Source: Vibrio coralliirubri (lineage in GTDB: Bacteria; Pseudomonadota; Gammaproteobacteria; Enterobacterales; Vibrionaceae). Taken from it: a stretch of DNA of 64,000 bases. The notes under the pieces were generated by a model. The model saw only the letters and a list, made by a program, of their open reading frames with translations, was not told the origin of the DNA and did not search any database. Shown piece after piece: positions 28,919 through 39,824 of the stretch; the first letter of the stretch is position 1, and every line of letters starts with the position of its first letter. The stretch covers positions 2,976,001 to 3,040,000 of the forward strand of contig NZ_AP025470.1 in assembly GCF_024347375.1 (NCBI RefSeq), read 5' to 3'. Made by a program: the position numbers and the translations under genes.

Positions 28919-29018
28919 GATTTCTCCTTGTCATGAACCACTTTGGGTGTGTGATTCTGATTATTTTTTATTAGCGCACTGATGTTAGCATTATGTAGGA
29001 GGAAAATGTCATTTTGAT

Positions 29019-29049
29019 AAAAAAACGGACCATAAGGTCCGCTTTTTTT
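29019..29049. terminator. Bidirectional-looking terminator between iscX and pepB
   Basis: Stem CGGACC/GGTCCG with loop ATAA, flanked by an A run on one side and a T run on the other. It would end the isc operon transcript coming from the right. Confidence 0.85.
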
Positions 29050-29124
29050 AGTAAGAATTGTTAACTTGGCTGCGTTTTATATTGGACTGATACCAACCCG
29101 CGACCAAATCATTAGATAAGAGGA

Positions 29125-29325
29125 TTAATCCATCTCATCCATCCAGCACAAAATAATAGCCTCTAAGATTTTCTCATTCGAGTGGTTAGGCTCGTCGTCG
29201 AACTCTTCAAGGTCTAGCACCCATTGATGCAGATCGGTAAAACGTACCGTTTTAGGATCAGTATCAGGGTACAAATCACATAGCTCAATTGCGATATCTC
29301 GCGAATCAATCCACTTCAAGCTCAT
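29125..29325 (-). CDS. iscX: IscX, Fe-S assembly regulator
   Basis: Small acidic protein that binds IscS and iron and tunes the Isc machinery. The 66 residues ([44 protein letters not shown]) match the family length and fold. It is the last isc gene, 134 bp after fdx, with a hairpin in between and a terminator after it. Confidence 0.95.
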   Translation of the reverse strand: MSLKWIDSRDIAIELCDLYPDTDPKTVRFTDLHQWVLDLEEFDDEPNHSNEKILEAIILCWMDEMD

Positions 29326-29419
29326 AACACTTCCTTATATTTATCAGCGACGCTCTGTCACCTTTATGATCTATATTCTAGGCCAGTTTTCTTAGTATGT
29401 TTGTCTAAGCAATAGCTCT

Positions 29420-29450
29420 CTCAGTCATCACTGTATTAGCCATGACTGAG
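29420..29450. terminator. Hairpin between fdx and iscX
   Basis: Perfect 9-bp stem CTCAGTCAT/ATGACTGAG with a 13-base loop, 9 bases after the fdx stop. There is no T run on the minus strand, so it is probably a stability or partial-termination hairpin. Confidence 0.45.
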
Positions 29451-29459
29451 AACAGGTTC

Positions 29460-29798
29460 TTAGTGGTCTTCAGAAGCCAGGTTCAACGTGTACTTTGGAA
29501 TCTCTACAACAAGATCCGTATCAGCCACTTTAGCTTGGCAACCAAGACGAGATTCCATCTCTAAGCCCCATGCTTTATCTAGCATGTCGTCTTCTAGATC
29601 ATCACTCTCTTCTAAAGAATCAAAACCTTCACGAATCACAACGTGACATGTTGTACATGCACACGATTTTTCACATGCGTGTTCAATACCAATACCGGCC
29701 TTCAGTGCAACATCAAGAACCGTCTCACCAGTTTTTGCTTCTAAAACAGCGCCTTCTGGACATAGATCTTCGTGAGGTAAAACAATAATCTTTGGCAT
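29460..29798 (-). CDS. fdx: ISC-type [2Fe-2S] ferredoxin
   Basis: Electron carrier of the Isc cluster-assembly system. It has adrenodoxin-type cluster ligands in CEKSCACTTCHVV plus a later cysteine in RLGCQAKV. The 112 residues match E. coli Fdx. It lies between hscA (20 bp) and iscX. Confidence 0.97.
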   Translation of the reverse strand: MPKIIVLPHEDLCPEGAVLEAKTGETVLDVALKAGIGIEHACEKSCACTTCHVVIREGFDSLEESDDLEDDMLDKAWGLEMESRLGCQAKVADTDLVVEIPKYTLNLASEDH

Positions 29799-29818
29799 GT
29801 TTATCTATTCTCTAACTA

Positions 29819-31669
29819 TTAAATATTATCGACTGACTGACCTGACAGTGCAGCACGAATTGATTTATCCATACGACGAGAAGCAAAGTCTTGGCTCGCT
29901 TTGTCGGTATTCTTAATTTCTAGTTCAATGGCATCAGCATTGTCGCCATTGCGCACTTCAATCAGTGCTTCAATCGCTTGAACAAGTTGTTGTTTGCCTT
30001 GCTCATCAAGTAGTTCGTCACCGTCGGCTTGCATTGCAGCAATAAGGCCTTCGATAACGCGATCCGCTTCTACTCGTTGCTCAGCCAGAGCACGCGCTTG
30101 CATGTCTTCTTTTGCAAACGTCATCGAATCTTTCAGCATGCTAGCCACTTCGTTATCGCTCAGACCGTAAGAAGGCTTAACTTGGATTTCAGCTTGAACG
30201 CCAGTGCTCTTCTCCATTGCGGTAACCGATAGCAGGCCATCAGCATCCACTTGGTAAGTAACACGAATATGAGCTGCACCTGCAGTCATCGGCGGAATGC
30301 CTTTCAAAGCAAATCGAGCCAGTGAACGACAGTCGTCAACCATCTCACGTTCGCCTTGCACGGTGTGTACTGTCATTGCAGTTTGACCGTCTTTGAACGT
30401 AGTAAATTCTTGTGCGCGAGCAACCGGGATCGTGGTGTTACGAGGGATGATCTTTTCTACCAAGCCGCCCATAGTTTCAATACCAAGAGACAGAGGGATA
30501 ACGTCCAATAGCAGCATCTCAGAGTCAGGCTTATTACCGACTAAGATATCCGCTTGAATCGATGCACCAATAGCAACCACTTCATCAGGGTTAATGCTGG
30601 TTAATGGAGTACGACCAAAGAAGTCACCGACCATTTCACGTACAAGTAATGTGCGAGTTGAACCGCCGACCATCACAACTTCTAGTACTTCATCGGCATC
30701 AACTTCCGCATCTTTTAGTGCACGGCGGCACGAAAGCAGTGTTTTCTTAACGAGCGGTTTGATGATTTCTTCAAACTCTTCACGAGTTAATGAACCAGCC
30801 CAATCGAGTACGTCAACATCAACGCTTTCCGCTTCAGATAAGCCGATCTTCGCTTCTGTTGCGGCATCTAGAAGAATACGATTCTGTTCTGCTGTTAGCT
30901 CTGATAAGCCCATTTGTTCTTGGAAATGATCCGCAACTAAATGGTCAAAGTCGTCGCCGCCTAATGCAGAGTCACCACCTGTTGCTAAAACTTCGAATAC
31001 ACCTTTCGATAGGCGTAGGATAGAGATATCAAACGTACCACCACCCAAGTCATAAACAGCAATTACTCCTTCTTTACCAGAATCCAAGCCGTAAGCAATC
31101 GCAGCGGCAGTCGGTTCATTAAGAAGACGTAACACGTGAAGACCAGCAAGTTGCGCCGCGTCTTTCGTACCAGCACGCTGTGCATCATCAAAGTAAGCAG
31201 GAACGGTAATAACAGCACCAGATAGCTCACCACCGAGTGTTGACTCAGCACGTTGACCTAGCGCTCGCAGAATGTCTGCAGATACTTGAATTGGGTTCTT
31301 GTTACCTTGCTCTGTGCGAATCACAGGTAAACCATTATCACTTTCTTCAAATTGATATGGCAGAGATGGGTATCGCTGTTGAATATCTGACAGTGAACGA
31401 CCGATTAGTCGCTTAACTGAGATAATGGTATTTTTAGGATCAGTCTGTGCATTTGCACGAGCTTCATCACCAGTCGTGTACGACTCTGACGTATAGTGAA
31501 CAACGGAAGGAAGGATACTGCGACCTTGTTGATCAACCAGTGTGCTCGCCTCACCACTGCGCACTGCTGCAACCAATGAGTTTGTTGTACCTAAATCAAT
31601 ACCCACAGCAAGCTTGTGCTGGTGAGGAGCGGCGCTTTGCCCTGGTTCTGCAATCTGAAGTAGTGCCAT
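29819..31669 (-). CDS. hscA: Hsp70-type chaperone HscA
   Basis: Specialised Hsp70 that, with HscB, releases the Fe-S cluster from IscU (which carries the LPPVK recognition motif) in an ATP-driven cycle. It has an actin-like ATPase domain ([71 protein letters not shown]) and a C-terminal substrate-binding domain. At 616 residues it has normal length. It starts 22 bp after hscB; GGACAC precedes the ATG. Confidence 0.98.
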   Translation of the reverse strand: MALLQIAEPGQSAAPHQHKLAVGIDLGTTNSLVAAVRSGEASTLVDQQGRSILPSVVHYTSESYTTGDEARANAQTDPKNTIISVKRLIGRSLSDIQQRYPSLPYQFEESDNGLPVIRTEQGNKNPIQVSADILRALGQRAESTLGGELSGAVITVPAYFDDAQRAGTKDAAQLAGLHVLRLLNEPTAAAIAYGLDSGKEGVIAVYDLGGGTFDISILRLSKGVFEVLATGGDSALGGDDFDHLVADHFQEQMGLSELTAEQNRILLDAATEAKIGLSEAESVDVDVLDWAGSLTREEFEEIIKPLVKKTLLSCRRALKDAEVDADEVLEVVMVGGSTRTLLVREMVGDFFGRTPLTSINPDEVVAIGASIQADILVGNKPDSEMLLLDVIPLSLGIETMGGLVEKIIPRNTTIPVARAQEFTTFKDGQTAMTVHTVQGEREMVDDCRSLARFALKGIPPMTAGAAHIRVTYQVDADGLLSVTAMEKSTGVQAEIQVKPSYGLSDNEVASMLKDSMTFAKEDMQARALAEQRVEADRVIEGLIAAMQADGDELLDEQGKQQLVQAIEALIEVRNGDNADAIELEIKNTDKASQDFASRRMDKSIRAALSGQSVDNI

Positions 31670-31691
31670 GGATGTGTCCTTGTTATACGAA

Positions 31692-32207
31692 CTAGCCGAT
31701 CAGACGATCTTCAACTAACTCGATTTCATTCTTTAATTTTGCAATAAACTTAAGCTTTCTTACTCGGTCTGCAGCTTCTAACCAAGCCTCACTGTCGAGT
31801 TCTTGTTGGATAGCGCTTAATTGTTGTTTATACATTTTGCTAACCTTTCCTTCAAATGCAAACAAAGCATCTTCAGGCTCAGAACTGTCGGCGATGTCTT
31901 CAAGCTCTTCACGCAATTCCATTTGCTCCATCAGGAACATAGGATCTTGCAGGGTCTGCTGCTCACCTCGAATATCCTCACCATGTTGTACTAACAGGTA
32001 TTCAGCTCGGCTGATTGGATTCTTCAATACCTGATACGCATCATTGATTTGCGCAGCTTTTTGCACGGCTAATAGGCGATCACGCTCAGAAGCTGTGGCA
32101 AATTTATCAGGGTGGAATTGGCGTTGCAGATCTCTAAACTGAGAAGAAAGAAGGCTACCATCCAGTTGAAACTGAAGTGGTAGCCCAAATAATTCGAAAT
32201 GATTCAT
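31692..32207 (-). CDS. hscB: J-domain co-chaperone HscB
   Basis: Co-chaperone that brings IscU to HscA and stimulates its ATPase. The N-terminal J domain carries the HPD motif (residues 32-34, [10 protein letters not shown]); the C-terminal three-helix domain binds IscU. The 171 residues match E. coli. It lies between iscA and hscA, the usual isc order. Confidence 0.97.
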   Translation of the reverse strand: MNHFELFGLPLQFQLDGSLLSSQFRDLQRQFHPDKFATASERDRLLAVQKAAQINDAYQVLKNPISRAEYLLVQHGEDIRGEQQTLQDPMFLMEQMELREELEDIADSSEPEDALFAFEGKVSKMYKQQLSAIQQELDSEAWLEAADRVRKLKFIAKLKNEIELVEDRLIG

Positions 32208-32291
32208 GTAACGGTGGTCCTAAGTTTAGGCTCTTCAATCAGAGCCTAATTTTATTCTTCGCTCACTATAAACGCTCAACGATTGAAGCGT

Positions 32292-32615
32292 TTATACGTT
32301 GAAGCTCTCACCACAACCACATTCGCCTTTCGCGTTAGGGTTGTTGAATTCAAAACCTTCGTTTAGGCCTTCTTTTACGTAATCAAGCTCAGTACCGTCT
32401 AGGTAAACTAGGCTCTTTGGATCAATAATGACCTTAACACCTGAATGCTCAAACACTTCGTCTTCTTCGTTAAGCTCGTCAACGAATTCCAGTACATACG
32501 CCATACCCGAACAGCCAGTAGTTTTTACCGCTAAGCGCAACCCGATACCTTTACCTCGGTTATCTAGGAAAGCTTGAACTCGGCTTGCTGCCGTATCTGT
32601 CATGGTGATGGCCAT
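32292..32615 (-). CDS. iscA: Fe-S cluster assembly protein IscA
   Basis: A-type carrier that receives or supplies iron/clusters for [4Fe-4S] targets. Conserved cysteines are in [10 protein letters not shown] and in the C-terminal CGCGESFNV. At 107 residues it has normal length. It follows iscU after 97 bp. Confidence 0.97.
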   Translation of the reverse strand: MAITMTDTAASRVQAFLDNRGKGIGLRLAVKTTGCSGMAYVLEFVDELNEEDEVFEHSGVKVIIDPKSLVYLDGTELDYVKEGLNEGFEFNNPNAKGECGCGESFNV

Positions 32616-32712
32616 ACTACAACCTTGTGTTTTATATAAATTGAGAACTCAGGGGGAGCACAAAGGATGCTCCCAAATATTGCTTATTTTTTGTGATTAC
32701 TTAATGAAACGA

Positions 32713-33090
32713 TTAACGCTTCTTTTTGTAATCCGCAACTGCTGCTTTGATTGCATCTTCAGCAAGAATTGAACAGTGAACTTTCACTGGTGGCAACTCT
32801 AGCTCTTCTGCGATTTCAGAGTTTTTGATAGCCGCTGCTTCATCAATACTTTTACCTTTAACCCACTCAGTTACTAGTGAGCTAGAAGCGATTGCGCTAC
32901 CGCAGCCGTAAGTTTTGAATTTTGCATCTTCGATAATGCCTTCTGGCGTTACCTTGATTTGCAGTTTCATTACGTCACCACAAGCTGGTGCGCCAACCAT
33001 GCCGCTACCTACACTTGGGTCTTCTTTATCAAACGAACCTACGTTACGTGGGTTTTCGTAGTGATCAATTACTTTTTCGCTATATGCCAT
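32713..33090 (-). CDS. iscU: Fe-S cluster scaffold IscU
   Basis: Scaffold on which IscS-derived sulfur and iron form a cluster. Ligands C37, D39, C63 and C106 are all present, as is the HscA recognition motif LPPVK (residues 99-103). At 125 residues it has normal length. It starts 33 bp after iscS. Confidence 0.98.
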   Translation of the reverse strand: MAYSEKVIDHYENPRNVGSFDKEDPSVGSGMVGAPACGDVMKLQIKVTPEGIIEDAKFKTYGCGSAIASSSLVTEWVKGKSIDEAAAIKNSEIAEELELPPVKVHCSILAEDAIKAAVADYKKKR

Positions 33091-33123
33091 GATAGTTACC
33101 TCGAATCCTCTATTTCCGTGAGA

Positions 33124-34338
33124 TTAGTGATGAGCCCACTCAACAGTGTTCAAATCAATCCCTTCTTTATACATATCCCATAGAGGAGACATGTCGCGTA
33201 ATTTGTTTACCGCTACACGAATTTGTGCAATCGCGTAGTCGATTTCTTCTTCCGTTGTGAAACGGCCGAATGAGAAACGTACTGAGCTGTGTGCCAGTTC
33301 ATCGTTCAGACCAAGAGCACGTAGAACGTATGAAGGCTCTAGGCTTGCTGATGTACATGCAGAACCTGATGATACTGCTAGGTCTTTTAGAGACATAAGC
33401 AGAGACTCACCTTCAACGAAAGCGAAGCTCACGTTTAGGTTGTGTGGTACACGTTGGTCTAGGTCGCCGTTTACGGTTACCGCTTCTAGATCTTGAACAC
33501 CTTTCAATAGGCGCTCACGAAGTGCTAGTGCGTGGTCGTAATCTTTCTGCATGTCTTGTTTAGCGATTGCAAAAGCTTCGCCCATACCCACGATTTGGTG
33601 AGTAGCAAGAGTACCAGAACGGAAACCACGTTCATGACCGCCACCGTGCATTTGCGCTTCTAGGCGAATACGTGGCTTACGACGAACGTACAAAGCGCCG
33701 ATGCCTTTAGGGCCGTATGCTTTGTGTGCAGACATAGAGATAAGGTCAACTTTCATCTCTTTTACGTCTAGTGGGATTTTACCCGCAGACTGCGCCGCAT
33801 CAACGTGGAAGATGATCTTGCGTGCACGACATAATTCGCCGATTGCAGAGATATCTTGGATTACACCAATCTCGTTGTTTACGTGCATGATAGAAACTAG
33901 AACAGTATCTTCACGCATTGCAGCTTGTAGCTTGTCTAGATCGATGATGCCGTTAGCTTCTGGCTCAAGGTATGTCACCTCAAAACCTTCACGCTCTAGT
34001 TGGCGACATGGATCAAGAACCGCTTTGTGTTCTGTTTTGCACGTGATTACATGCTTACCTTTCTTCTCGTAAAAGTGCGCTGCACCTTTGATAGCAAGGT
34101 TATCTGACTCTGTAGCACCTGACGTGAAAACAATCTCACGTGGGTCTGCGTTTAGTAGATCGGCAATTTGCTCACGAGCATTATCTACTGATTCTTCTGC
34201 CTGCCAGCCGTAACGGTGTGAACGAGATGCAGGGTTACCGAAGTTACCGTCCATCGTCATGCACTGAACCATTTTTTCAGCAACACGTGGATCGACTGGG
34301 CATGTAGCTGAATAGTCAAAGTAAATAGGCAGTTTCAT
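33124..34338 (-). CDS. iscS: Cysteine desulfurase IscS
   Basis: PLP enzyme that takes sulfur from cysteine for Fe-S clusters, thiouridine and other thio-cofactors. The PLP lysine is K206 in [10 protein letters not shown] and the persulfide cysteine is C328 in [14 protein letters not shown]. At 404 residues it is identical in length to E. coli IscS. It starts 27 bp after iscR. Confidence 0.99.
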   Translation of the reverse strand: MKLPIYFDYSATCPVDPRVAEKMVQCMTMDGNFGNPASRSHRYGWQAEESVDNAREQIADLLNADPREIVFTSGATESDNLAIKGAAHFYEKKGKHVITCKTEHKAVLDPCRQLEREGFEVTYLEPEANGIIDLDKLQAAMREDTVLVSIMHVNNEIGVIQDISAIGELCRARKIIFHVDAAQSAGKIPLDVKEMKVDLISMSAHKAYGPKGIGALYVRRKPRIRLEAQMHGGGHERGFRSGTLATHQIVGMGEAFAIAKQDMQKDYDHALALRERLLKGVQDLEAVTVNGDLDQRVPHNLNVSFAFVEGESLLMSLKDLAVSSGSACTSASLEPSYVLRALGLNDELAHSSVRFSFGRFTTEEEIDYAIAQIRVAVNKLRDMSPLWDMYKEGIDLNTVEWAHH

Positions 34339-34365
34339 TTTCTACTCCAATGTAAAAACTGACCG

Positions 34366-34887
34366 CTAAGAGCGGGCATTAACACCGTGAGGTGCTGCAC
34401 TAATCGTTGTAGTGCTCGTATTTTTATGTGCAAAACCATTATTAACCGCAAGATCGATATCTTGACGATCAGAAATCTCTAAAACTTCGTTATCTTTCAT
34501 TAGCTCACCGAGCGTAATGTCGTTTAAGAAGCTGCTGATTCGGGAGCTTAAATCACGCCATAGAGTGTGAGTTAAACAACGACTGCCACCTTGGCAATCT
34601 GCTCGACCGTGACACTTAGTCGCATCTACTGATTCGTCTACTGCAGCAATTACAGTTCCGACAGCGATGTCGCTCGCTTCAGCACCTAAACGGTAACCAC
34701 CGCCAGGACCACGAACACTAGCAACTAAGCCAGCTTTACGTAACTTAGAAAATAATTGTTCTAAGTAAGATAACGAGATGCCTTGTCGCTCTGAAATATC
34801 AGCCAGAGGAACTGGGCTTTTTTGCGAATGCAGTGCTACATCTAGCATAGCTGTTACCGCATATCTTCCTTTAGATGTAAGTTTCAT
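34366..34887 (-). CDS. iscR: Fe-S-dependent transcription regulator IscR
   Basis: Rrf2-family repressor of the isc operon when it carries a [2Fe-2S] cluster. Winged-helix N-terminus [20 protein letters not shown]; cluster ligands C92, C98, C104 and H107 ([16 protein letters not shown]). The open frame extends six codons further up, but the ATG at 34887 is the family start and gives 173 residues. Two IscR-type operators lie directly upstream, consistent with autoregulation. Confidence 0.98.
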   Translation of the reverse strand: MKLTSKGRYAVTAMLDVALHSQKSPVPLADISERQGISLSYLEQLFSKLRKAGLVASVRGPGGGYRLGAEASDIAVGTVIAAVDESVDATKCHGRADCQGGSRCLTHTLWRDLSSRISSFLNDITLGELMKDNEVLEISDRQDIDLAVNNGFAHKNTSTTTISAAPHGVNARS

Positions 34888-34929
34888 ATCACACCGTATC
34901 CACATTGTTTATGTGGTTGGAATCTTCCC

Positions 34930-34954
34930 ATACCCGACTAAATTGGTCAAGTAT
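34930..34954 (-). promoter_or_regulatory. IscR type-1 operator, proximal copy
   Basis: On the minus strand it begins ATACTTGACC and ends AGTCGGGTAT. It agrees with the 25-bp type-1 consensus (ATASYYGACT ... AGTCRRSTAT) at all but one defined position. Centre about 55 bp upstream of the iscR ATG. Confidence 0.8.
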
Positions 34955-34979
34955 TTAGTTGACTATTTTAGTCAGGTAT
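34955..34979. promoter_or_regulatory. IscR type-1 operator, distal copy
   Basis: On the plus strand it begins TTAGTTGACT and ends AGTCAGGTAT, one mismatch from the type-1 consensus, and directly abuts the proximal copy with no spacer. Confidence 0.8.
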
Positions 34980-35003
34980 TCACCCTTAGGGTTTGTGCGG
35001 GCT

Positions 35004-35732
35004 TTATTTGTCGTTTTTGCTCTTCTCAATTGAAGTCAAAATGCCGCGTAGAGTGTTGATCTCTTGCAGCTCTGGACGAGCTCGGCTGAACAGACGACGT
35101 AGCTTATTCATCACCTGACCCGGCTTATCCTTAGAGATAAATTGGGTATCAATGATCACTTTTTCAAGGTGCTCGTAGAACATTTCTAGTTCTTCGTGAC
35201 GAGGGTATTCATCTTGTTGCTGTGGCTGATATTGGCTAGCGACCATATCAAGGTGAGCGACACGCACTTCGTAGCTCAGAGTCTGCACTGCCATTGCTAG
35301 GTTTAGCGAGCTGTATTCAGGGTTAGCTGGAATACATACATGGAAGTGGCACTTCTGAAGCTCATCGTTAGTTAAGCCAGTACGCTCGCGGCCGAACACT
35401 AATGCAACTGGGTGCTTTTGACCTTCAATCGCAAACTTTTGTCCACACTCACGAGGCTCAAGCATTGGCCATTCAAGCGTACGTGAACGTGCACTCGAAC
35501 CAACCACTAAACCACAGTCTTTTACAGCTTCGTCCAGTGTAGAAACGATGGTCGCGTTTTCTGCGATGTCACCTGCACCCGCAGCCAGTGCTAAGGTCTG
35601 CTCGTCAACTTCACATTGAGGGTCTACAAGAACTAATTGACTCAAACCCATCACTTTCATTGCGCGAGCTGCTGATCCGATATTTCCCGAATGAGACGTA
35701 CCAACCAGAACGACTTTTACATTGTCTAACAT
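35004..35732 (-). CDS. trmJ: tRNA (Cm32/Um32) methyltransferase TrmJ
   Basis: SPOUT-class enzyme adding 2'-O-methyl at position 32 of several tRNAs. N-terminal SPOUT domain: [53 protein letters not shown] and the knot region [25 protein letters not shown] five codons upstream opens the frame, but the ATG at 35732 ([13 protein letters not shown]) matches the E. coli start; 242 residues. It is upstream of iscR, as in E. coli, and divergent from suhB. Confidence 0.95.
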   Translation of the reverse strand: MLDNVKVVLVGTSHSGNIGSAARAMKVMGLSQLVLVDPQCEVDEQTLALAAGAGDIAENATIVSTLDEAVKDCGLVVGSSARSRTLEWPMLEPRECGQKFAIEGQKHPVALVFGRERTGLTNDELQKCHFHVCIPANPEYSSLNLAMAVQTLSYEVRVAHLDMVASQYQPQQQDEYPRHEELEMFYEHLEKVIIDTQFISKDKPGQVMNKLRRLFSRARPELQEINTLRGILTSIEKSKNDK

Positions 35733-35861
35733 GCTATATGACACCACTTTAAAAATAATCGCGAGATATTAACACATAGCAAAGTAAAATGGTCAGACCC
35801 TTCGCGTAATGTGAAACCAAGAGTTCAAAAAATAACCACTTCCCTTTTGGTAAAACTTTGG

Positions 35862-35867
35862 TATACT
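35862..35867 (+). promoter_or_regulatory. Probable suhB -10 box
   Basis: TATACT preceded by TTGG (extended -10-like), about 50 bp before the suhB ATG. No convincing -35 at 17 bp (CTTCCC). Confidence 0.4.
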
Positions 35868-35913
35868 CGCCGCCGCTTTAAATTGTTCTTTAACATCTTG
35901 TGGGAAAAACCAT

Positions 35914-36717
35914 ATGCATCCAATGCTAAACATTGCGATACGCGCTGCGCGTAAAGCTGGCAACCATATTGCTAAATCTCTAGAAACAACTGATAAGATC
36001 GAATCGTCTCTAAAAGGTAACAACGATTACGTTACTAACATTGCTCAAGAAGCTGAGTACATGATCATTGAGACAATCAAAGCATCTTACCCAGAGCACA
36101 GCATTATTTCTGAAGAGAAAGGCCTGACTGAAGGTAAAGACTCTGATGTACAATGGATCGTTGACCCACTAGATGGCACCAACAACTTTGTAAAAGGTTT
36201 CCCTCACTTCTCTGTATCTATCGCTGTTCGCATGAACGGTCGTACAGAAGTTGCTTGTGTTTATGACCCAATGCTAAACGAGCTATTCACAGCTCAACGT
36301 GGCGCTGGCGCTCAACTTAACAACGCTCGTATGCGTGTTACTCAACTAAAAGACCTTCAAGGTACTGTTCTAGCGACTGGTTTCCCATTCAAGCAAAAAC
36401 AACACTCTGAATCTTTCATGAAGATCATCTCTGGTCTATTCATCGACTGTGCTGACTTCCGTCGTACAGGTTCTCCTGCTCTTGACCTATGTTACCTAGC
36501 AGCTGGCCGTGTTGATGGTTACCTAGAACTTGGCCTTAAGCCATGGGATCTAGCAGCTGGCGATCTAATCGCTCGTGAAGCTGGTGCTATCATGACTGAC
36601 TTTGCTGGCGGTACTGATTACATGACTTCTGGTAACGTTGTTGCTTCAAGCGCACGTGGTGTTAAGTCTATTCTTAAGCACGTTCGTGAGAACGCTAACG
36701 AAGGTATGCTGAAGTAA
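35914..36717 (+). CDS. suhB: Inositol-1-monophosphatase SuhB / rRNA antitermination factor
   Basis: Magnesium-dependent inositol monophosphatase fold. In enterobacteria SuhB also works in rRNA antitermination complexes with Nus factors. Metal-site motifs are present: SEEKG (E in the first ligand set), DPLDGTNNFVKGFPHFSVSI and WDLAAGDLIAREAGA. The 267 residues match E. coli SuhB. It is divergent from trmJ, as in E. coli, and followed by a strong terminator. Whether it does the antitermination job here is inference. Confidence 0.97.
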   Translation: MHPMLNIAIRAARKAGNHIAKSLETTDKIESSLKGNNDYVTNIAQEAEYMIIETIKASYPEHSIISEEKGLTEGKDSDVQWIVDPLDGTNNFVKGFPHFSVSIAVRMNGRTEVACVYDPMLNELFTAQRGAGAQLNNARMRVTQLKDLQGTVLATGFPFKQKQHSESFMKIISGLFIDCADFRRTGSPALDLCYLAAGRVDGYLELGLKPWDLAAGDLIAREAGAIMTDFAGGTDYMTSGNVVASSARGVKSILKHVRENANEGMLK

Positions 36718-36770
36718 TTCAGACCTTACGTTAACGCTCCCTGTTTTAAGGGCGCATAGAAATTCCAAAG

Positions 36771-36795
36771 CCTCGCTATATAGCGAGGTTTTTTT
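36771..36795 (+). terminator. Intrinsic terminator of suhB
   Basis: CCTCGCTA/TAGCGAGG stem with a TA centre, followed by seven Ts, about 54 bp after the suhB stop. Confidence 0.93.
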
Positions 36796-36803
36796 GTATC
36801 TGC

Positions 36804-36845
<42 letters not shown>

Positions 36846-36925
36846 GAATGGTGGTTCTTAGTGACAGTGCGTCCAACTCAATTCGCCAATAAATTGCGTT
36901 GAGCTTCCCCATTAAATTTAGACGT

Positions 36926-36957
36926 AAAAAAACCGCTAGTTGCCTAGCGGTTTTTTT
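36926..36957. terminator. Terminator after secF (bidirectional)
   Basis: CCGCTAG/CTAGCGG stem with a TTGC loop and A and T runs of seven on the two sides, 28 bp after the secF stop on the minus strand. It can also catch read-through from suhB. Confidence 0.93.
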
Positions 36958-36985
36958 GGTTTAGCGAAACTTATTAAGCCAAAGC

Positions 36986-37933
36986 CTAAGGCATCTCGTC
37001 AAACTCTTCACCTTCTTTGTCCACTTGTGGTGGCATTAGGTGTTCACGCGTAATACCCAACTTCATAGCTAGTGCAGATGCAACGTAGATAGAAGAGTAA
37101 GTACCAACCGTAATACCCAGTAGAAGTGCAGTCGCGAAGCCGTGAATCATAGCGCCGCCCTGAACGAACAGTGCGATAACTACGAATAACGTGGTACCAG
37201 AAGTGATCAACGTACGGCTCAATGTTTGTGTGATTGAGCTGTTCAGTACTTCAGGTGCTTCACCCTTACGCATCTTACGGAAATTCTCACGAATACGGTC
37301 GAATACAACAATGGTATCGTTGAGGGAGTAACCGACGACCGTTAGCAAGGCTGCTACGATGGTAAGGTCGACCTCAATTTGCATTAGAGAGAACACACCC
37401 AGAGTGATGATAACGTCGTGCGCCAGTGCTAATACCGCACCCGCAGCCAAACGCCACTCGAATCGCACTGATACGTAGATCAAGATACAGATAAGAGAAA
37501 CAAGGATAGCAAGGCCGCCCGCTTCTGTTAATTCGTCACCCACGTTAGGACCAACGAACTCGATACGACGCATTTCAACTTGCTCACCAGTACCATTCTC
37601 AATTGCAGAAAGGATTTGGTTTCCAAGCGTTTCGCCCGCTACGCCATCACGTGGACGTAAACGGACCATCACATCACGAGCTGAACCGAAGTTCTGTACC
37701 GTTGCATCACCAAAGCCTTCGGCTTCTAGTGCACTACGAATATCAGGAAGGTGTGCCGGTTGTTCAAAACCAACTTCAATCAGAGTACCACCAGTAAAAT
37801 CTAGACCCCAGTTCAACGATTTCGTTGTTAGGGTGAAGATAGCAGTACCAATCATCAAGATAGAAAAAACAAAGGCAACCTTTGACCAACGCATAAAGTC
37901 GATCATTTTGTCTGCTTTTAGAATCTGAAACAT
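36986..37933 (-). CDS. secF: Protein translocase subunit SecF
   Basis: RND-like membrane partner of SecD that uses the proton or sodium gradient to help proteins finish crossing SecYEG. TM1 near residues 17-38, periplasmic domain with LNWGLDFTGGTLIEVGF, then a five-helix membrane block with NDTIVVFDRIRENFRKMRKG and SRTLITSGTTLFVV. At 315 residues it has normal length. It starts 14 bp after secD. Confidence 0.97.
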   Translation of the reverse strand: MFQILKADKMIDFMRWSKVAFVFSILMIGTAIFTLTTKSLNWGLDFTGGTLIEVGFEQPAHLPDIRSALEAEGFGDATVQNFGSARDVMVRLRPRDGVAGETLGNQILSAIENGTGEQVEMRRIEFVGPNVGDELTEAGGLAILVSLICILIYVSVRFEWRLAAGAVLALAHDVIITLGVFSLMQIEVDLTIVAALLTVVGYSLNDTIVVFDRIRENFRKMRKGEAPEVLNSSITQTLSRTLITSGTTLFVVIALFVQGGAMIHGFATALLLGITVGTYSSIYVASALAMKLGITREHLMPPQVDKEGEEFDEMP

Positions 37934-37947
37934 ATTAATTCCTAGCC

Positions 37948-39804
37948 TTAGATCGACAGTTTTTTAACGCGTTTACCGCCATACATCAGGTTCACGATAC
38001 AACGTGTTCCGACAATAGCTGTAAACATTGAAGTCAAGATACCGATAGACAGCGTTACCGCGAAGCCTTTGATAGCACCAGTACCCACAGCAAATAGAAT
38101 GATTGCTGTTAGTAGTGTGGTGATGTTGGCATCGGCGATTGTGCTGAATGCATTCGCGTAACCTTGGTGAATTGCTTGTTGTGGACTGCGTCCATCTCGA
38201 AGCTCTTCACGTATCCGCTCAAAGATCAGAACGTTCGCATCAACCGCCATACCGACCGTTAATACGATACCGGCAATACCTGGTAGGGTCATGGTAGCCC
38301 CCGGAATCATCGACATCACACCGATAATCAACACCAAGTTAGCCATTAGCGCAACGTTCGCAATCAGACCAAAGCTACGGTAGTAAAGCAGCGTAAACAG
38401 CATTACAGCAGCCATACCCCAAACCATCGCCATGATACCCATATCGATGTTTTGCTGACCCATAGATGGACCAATGGTACGTTCTTCTACAATCGAGATA
38501 GGCGCAATCAATGCACCAGCACGCAGTAGAAGTGCCAAGTTATGAGCTTCAGCCGTTGAGTCAATACCAGTAATACGGAAGTTACGGCCTAGCGCAGATT
38601 GAATCGTCGCTTGGTTAATCACTTCTTCGTGCTTACTTAAGATAACTCGACCTTCCGGTGTTTTACGACCACTGTCTTTGTACTCTGCAAATACCGTTGC
38701 CATTAGCTTACCGATATTCTGACGAGAGAACGCTGACATCTTGCTGCCACCTTCGCTGTCTAGCGAGATGTTAACTTGAGGACGACCATATTCATCAACA
38801 CTTGAGCTTGCATCCGTAATACTTGAACCGCCTAGAATAACGCGCTTCTTAAGTACCACAGGACGACCATCACGATCTTGCTTGATTTCGCTACCCGCAG
38901 GGGCACGACCAGAAGCGGCAGCGGCTAAGTCAGCACTGCTATCGACTTCACGGAACTCAAGCGTCGCGGTAGCACCAAGGATTTCTTTAGCGCGAGCCGT
39001 GTCTTGAACACCAGGCAACTCAACTACGATACGGCTAGAACCTTGACGTTGAACCAAAGGTTCAGCAACACCAAGTTCGTTTACACGGTTACGTAGAATG
39101 GTAATGTTTTGCTCAACCGCGTAGTTACGGATTTCTTGAAGGCGAGCCTCTGTAAAGCTTGCAACCAAAGAGAAACGGCCGTTAGATTCAGAATCTACAA
39201 ACGTCATATCTTGGTGCTTAGATTGCAGTAGCGATTTCGCTTCAGCAAGCTGCTCTTCGTTACGTAGAATCACTTCAACCGCATCTTTACCAGATGGGCG
39301 AATCGCACGGTAACGGATTTTCTCTTCACGAAGTTCACTACGGAATGCTTCTTCTTGTTGGCCAACCAGCTTTTGCATCGCAGCGTCCATATCCACTTCC
39401 ATTAAGAAGTGAACACCACCACGTAGGTCAAGACCAAGTTTCATTGGTGCAGCACCAATAGATTCAAGCCAATTAGGAGTTGAAGCCGCTAGGTTTAAAG
39501 CAACGATAACGTCATCGCCTAGTGCTTCTGTGATGATATCACGGGCACTAATTTGCGTATCTGTGTCGTTAAAGCGAACAAGAATGGAACCGTCTTCGAG
39601 AGCAACGGATTTAGTAGAAAGGTTTTCTGCTTCAAGAGCATTGGTGACAGCATCCAGCGTAGACATATCTACAGAGGCGCCGCGCGCCCCTGTAACTTGA
39701 ACTGCCGGATCTTCACCGTATATATTTGGAAGTGCGTACAACGCAGCGATAGCGATGGCAAACACCACCATCAAATACTTCCATAACGGGTAACGGTTTA
39801 GCAC
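37948..39804 (-). CDS. secD: Protein translocase subunit SecD
   Basis: Large SecDF subunit. TM1 ([20 protein letters not shown]) precedes a periplasmic P1 region with [20 protein letters not shown] and [18 protein letters not shown], then a C-terminal six-helix block with [20 protein letters not shown] and [13 protein letters not shown]. The 618 residues match E. coli SecD (615). It starts 20 bp after yajC. Vibrios often carry a second SecDF elsewhere; that cannot be seen here. Confidence 0.97.
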   Translation of the reverse strand: MLNRYPLWKYLMVVFAIAIAALYALPNIYGEDPAVQVTGARGASVDMSTLDAVTNALEAENLSTKSVALEDGSILVRFNDTDTQISARDIITEALGDDVIVALNLAASTPNWLESIGAAPMKLGLDLRGGVHFLMEVDMDAAMQKLVGQQEEAFRSELREEKIRYRAIRPSGKDAVEVILRNEEQLAEAKSLLQSKHQDMTFVDSESNGRFSLVASFTEARLQEIRNYAVEQNITILRNRVNELGVAEPLVQRQGSSRIVVELPGVQDTARAKEILGATATLEFREVDSSADLAAAASGRAPAGSEIKQDRDGRPVVLKKRVILGGSSITDASSSVDEYGRPQVNISLDSEGGSKMSAFSRQNIGKLMATVFAEYKDSGRKTPEGRVILSKHEEVINQATIQSALGRNFRITGIDSTAEAHNLALLLRAGALIAPISIVEERTIGPSMGQQNIDMGIMAMVWGMAAVMLFTLLYYRSFGLIANVALMANLVLIIGVMSMIPGATMTLPGIAGIVLTVGMAVDANVLIFERIREELRDGRSPQQAIHQGYANAFSTIADANITTLLTAIILFAVGTGAIKGFAVTLSIGILTSMFTAIVGTRCIVNLMYGGKRVKKLSI

Positions 39805-39824
39805 AGCGAGGATCCTCTAGCTGT

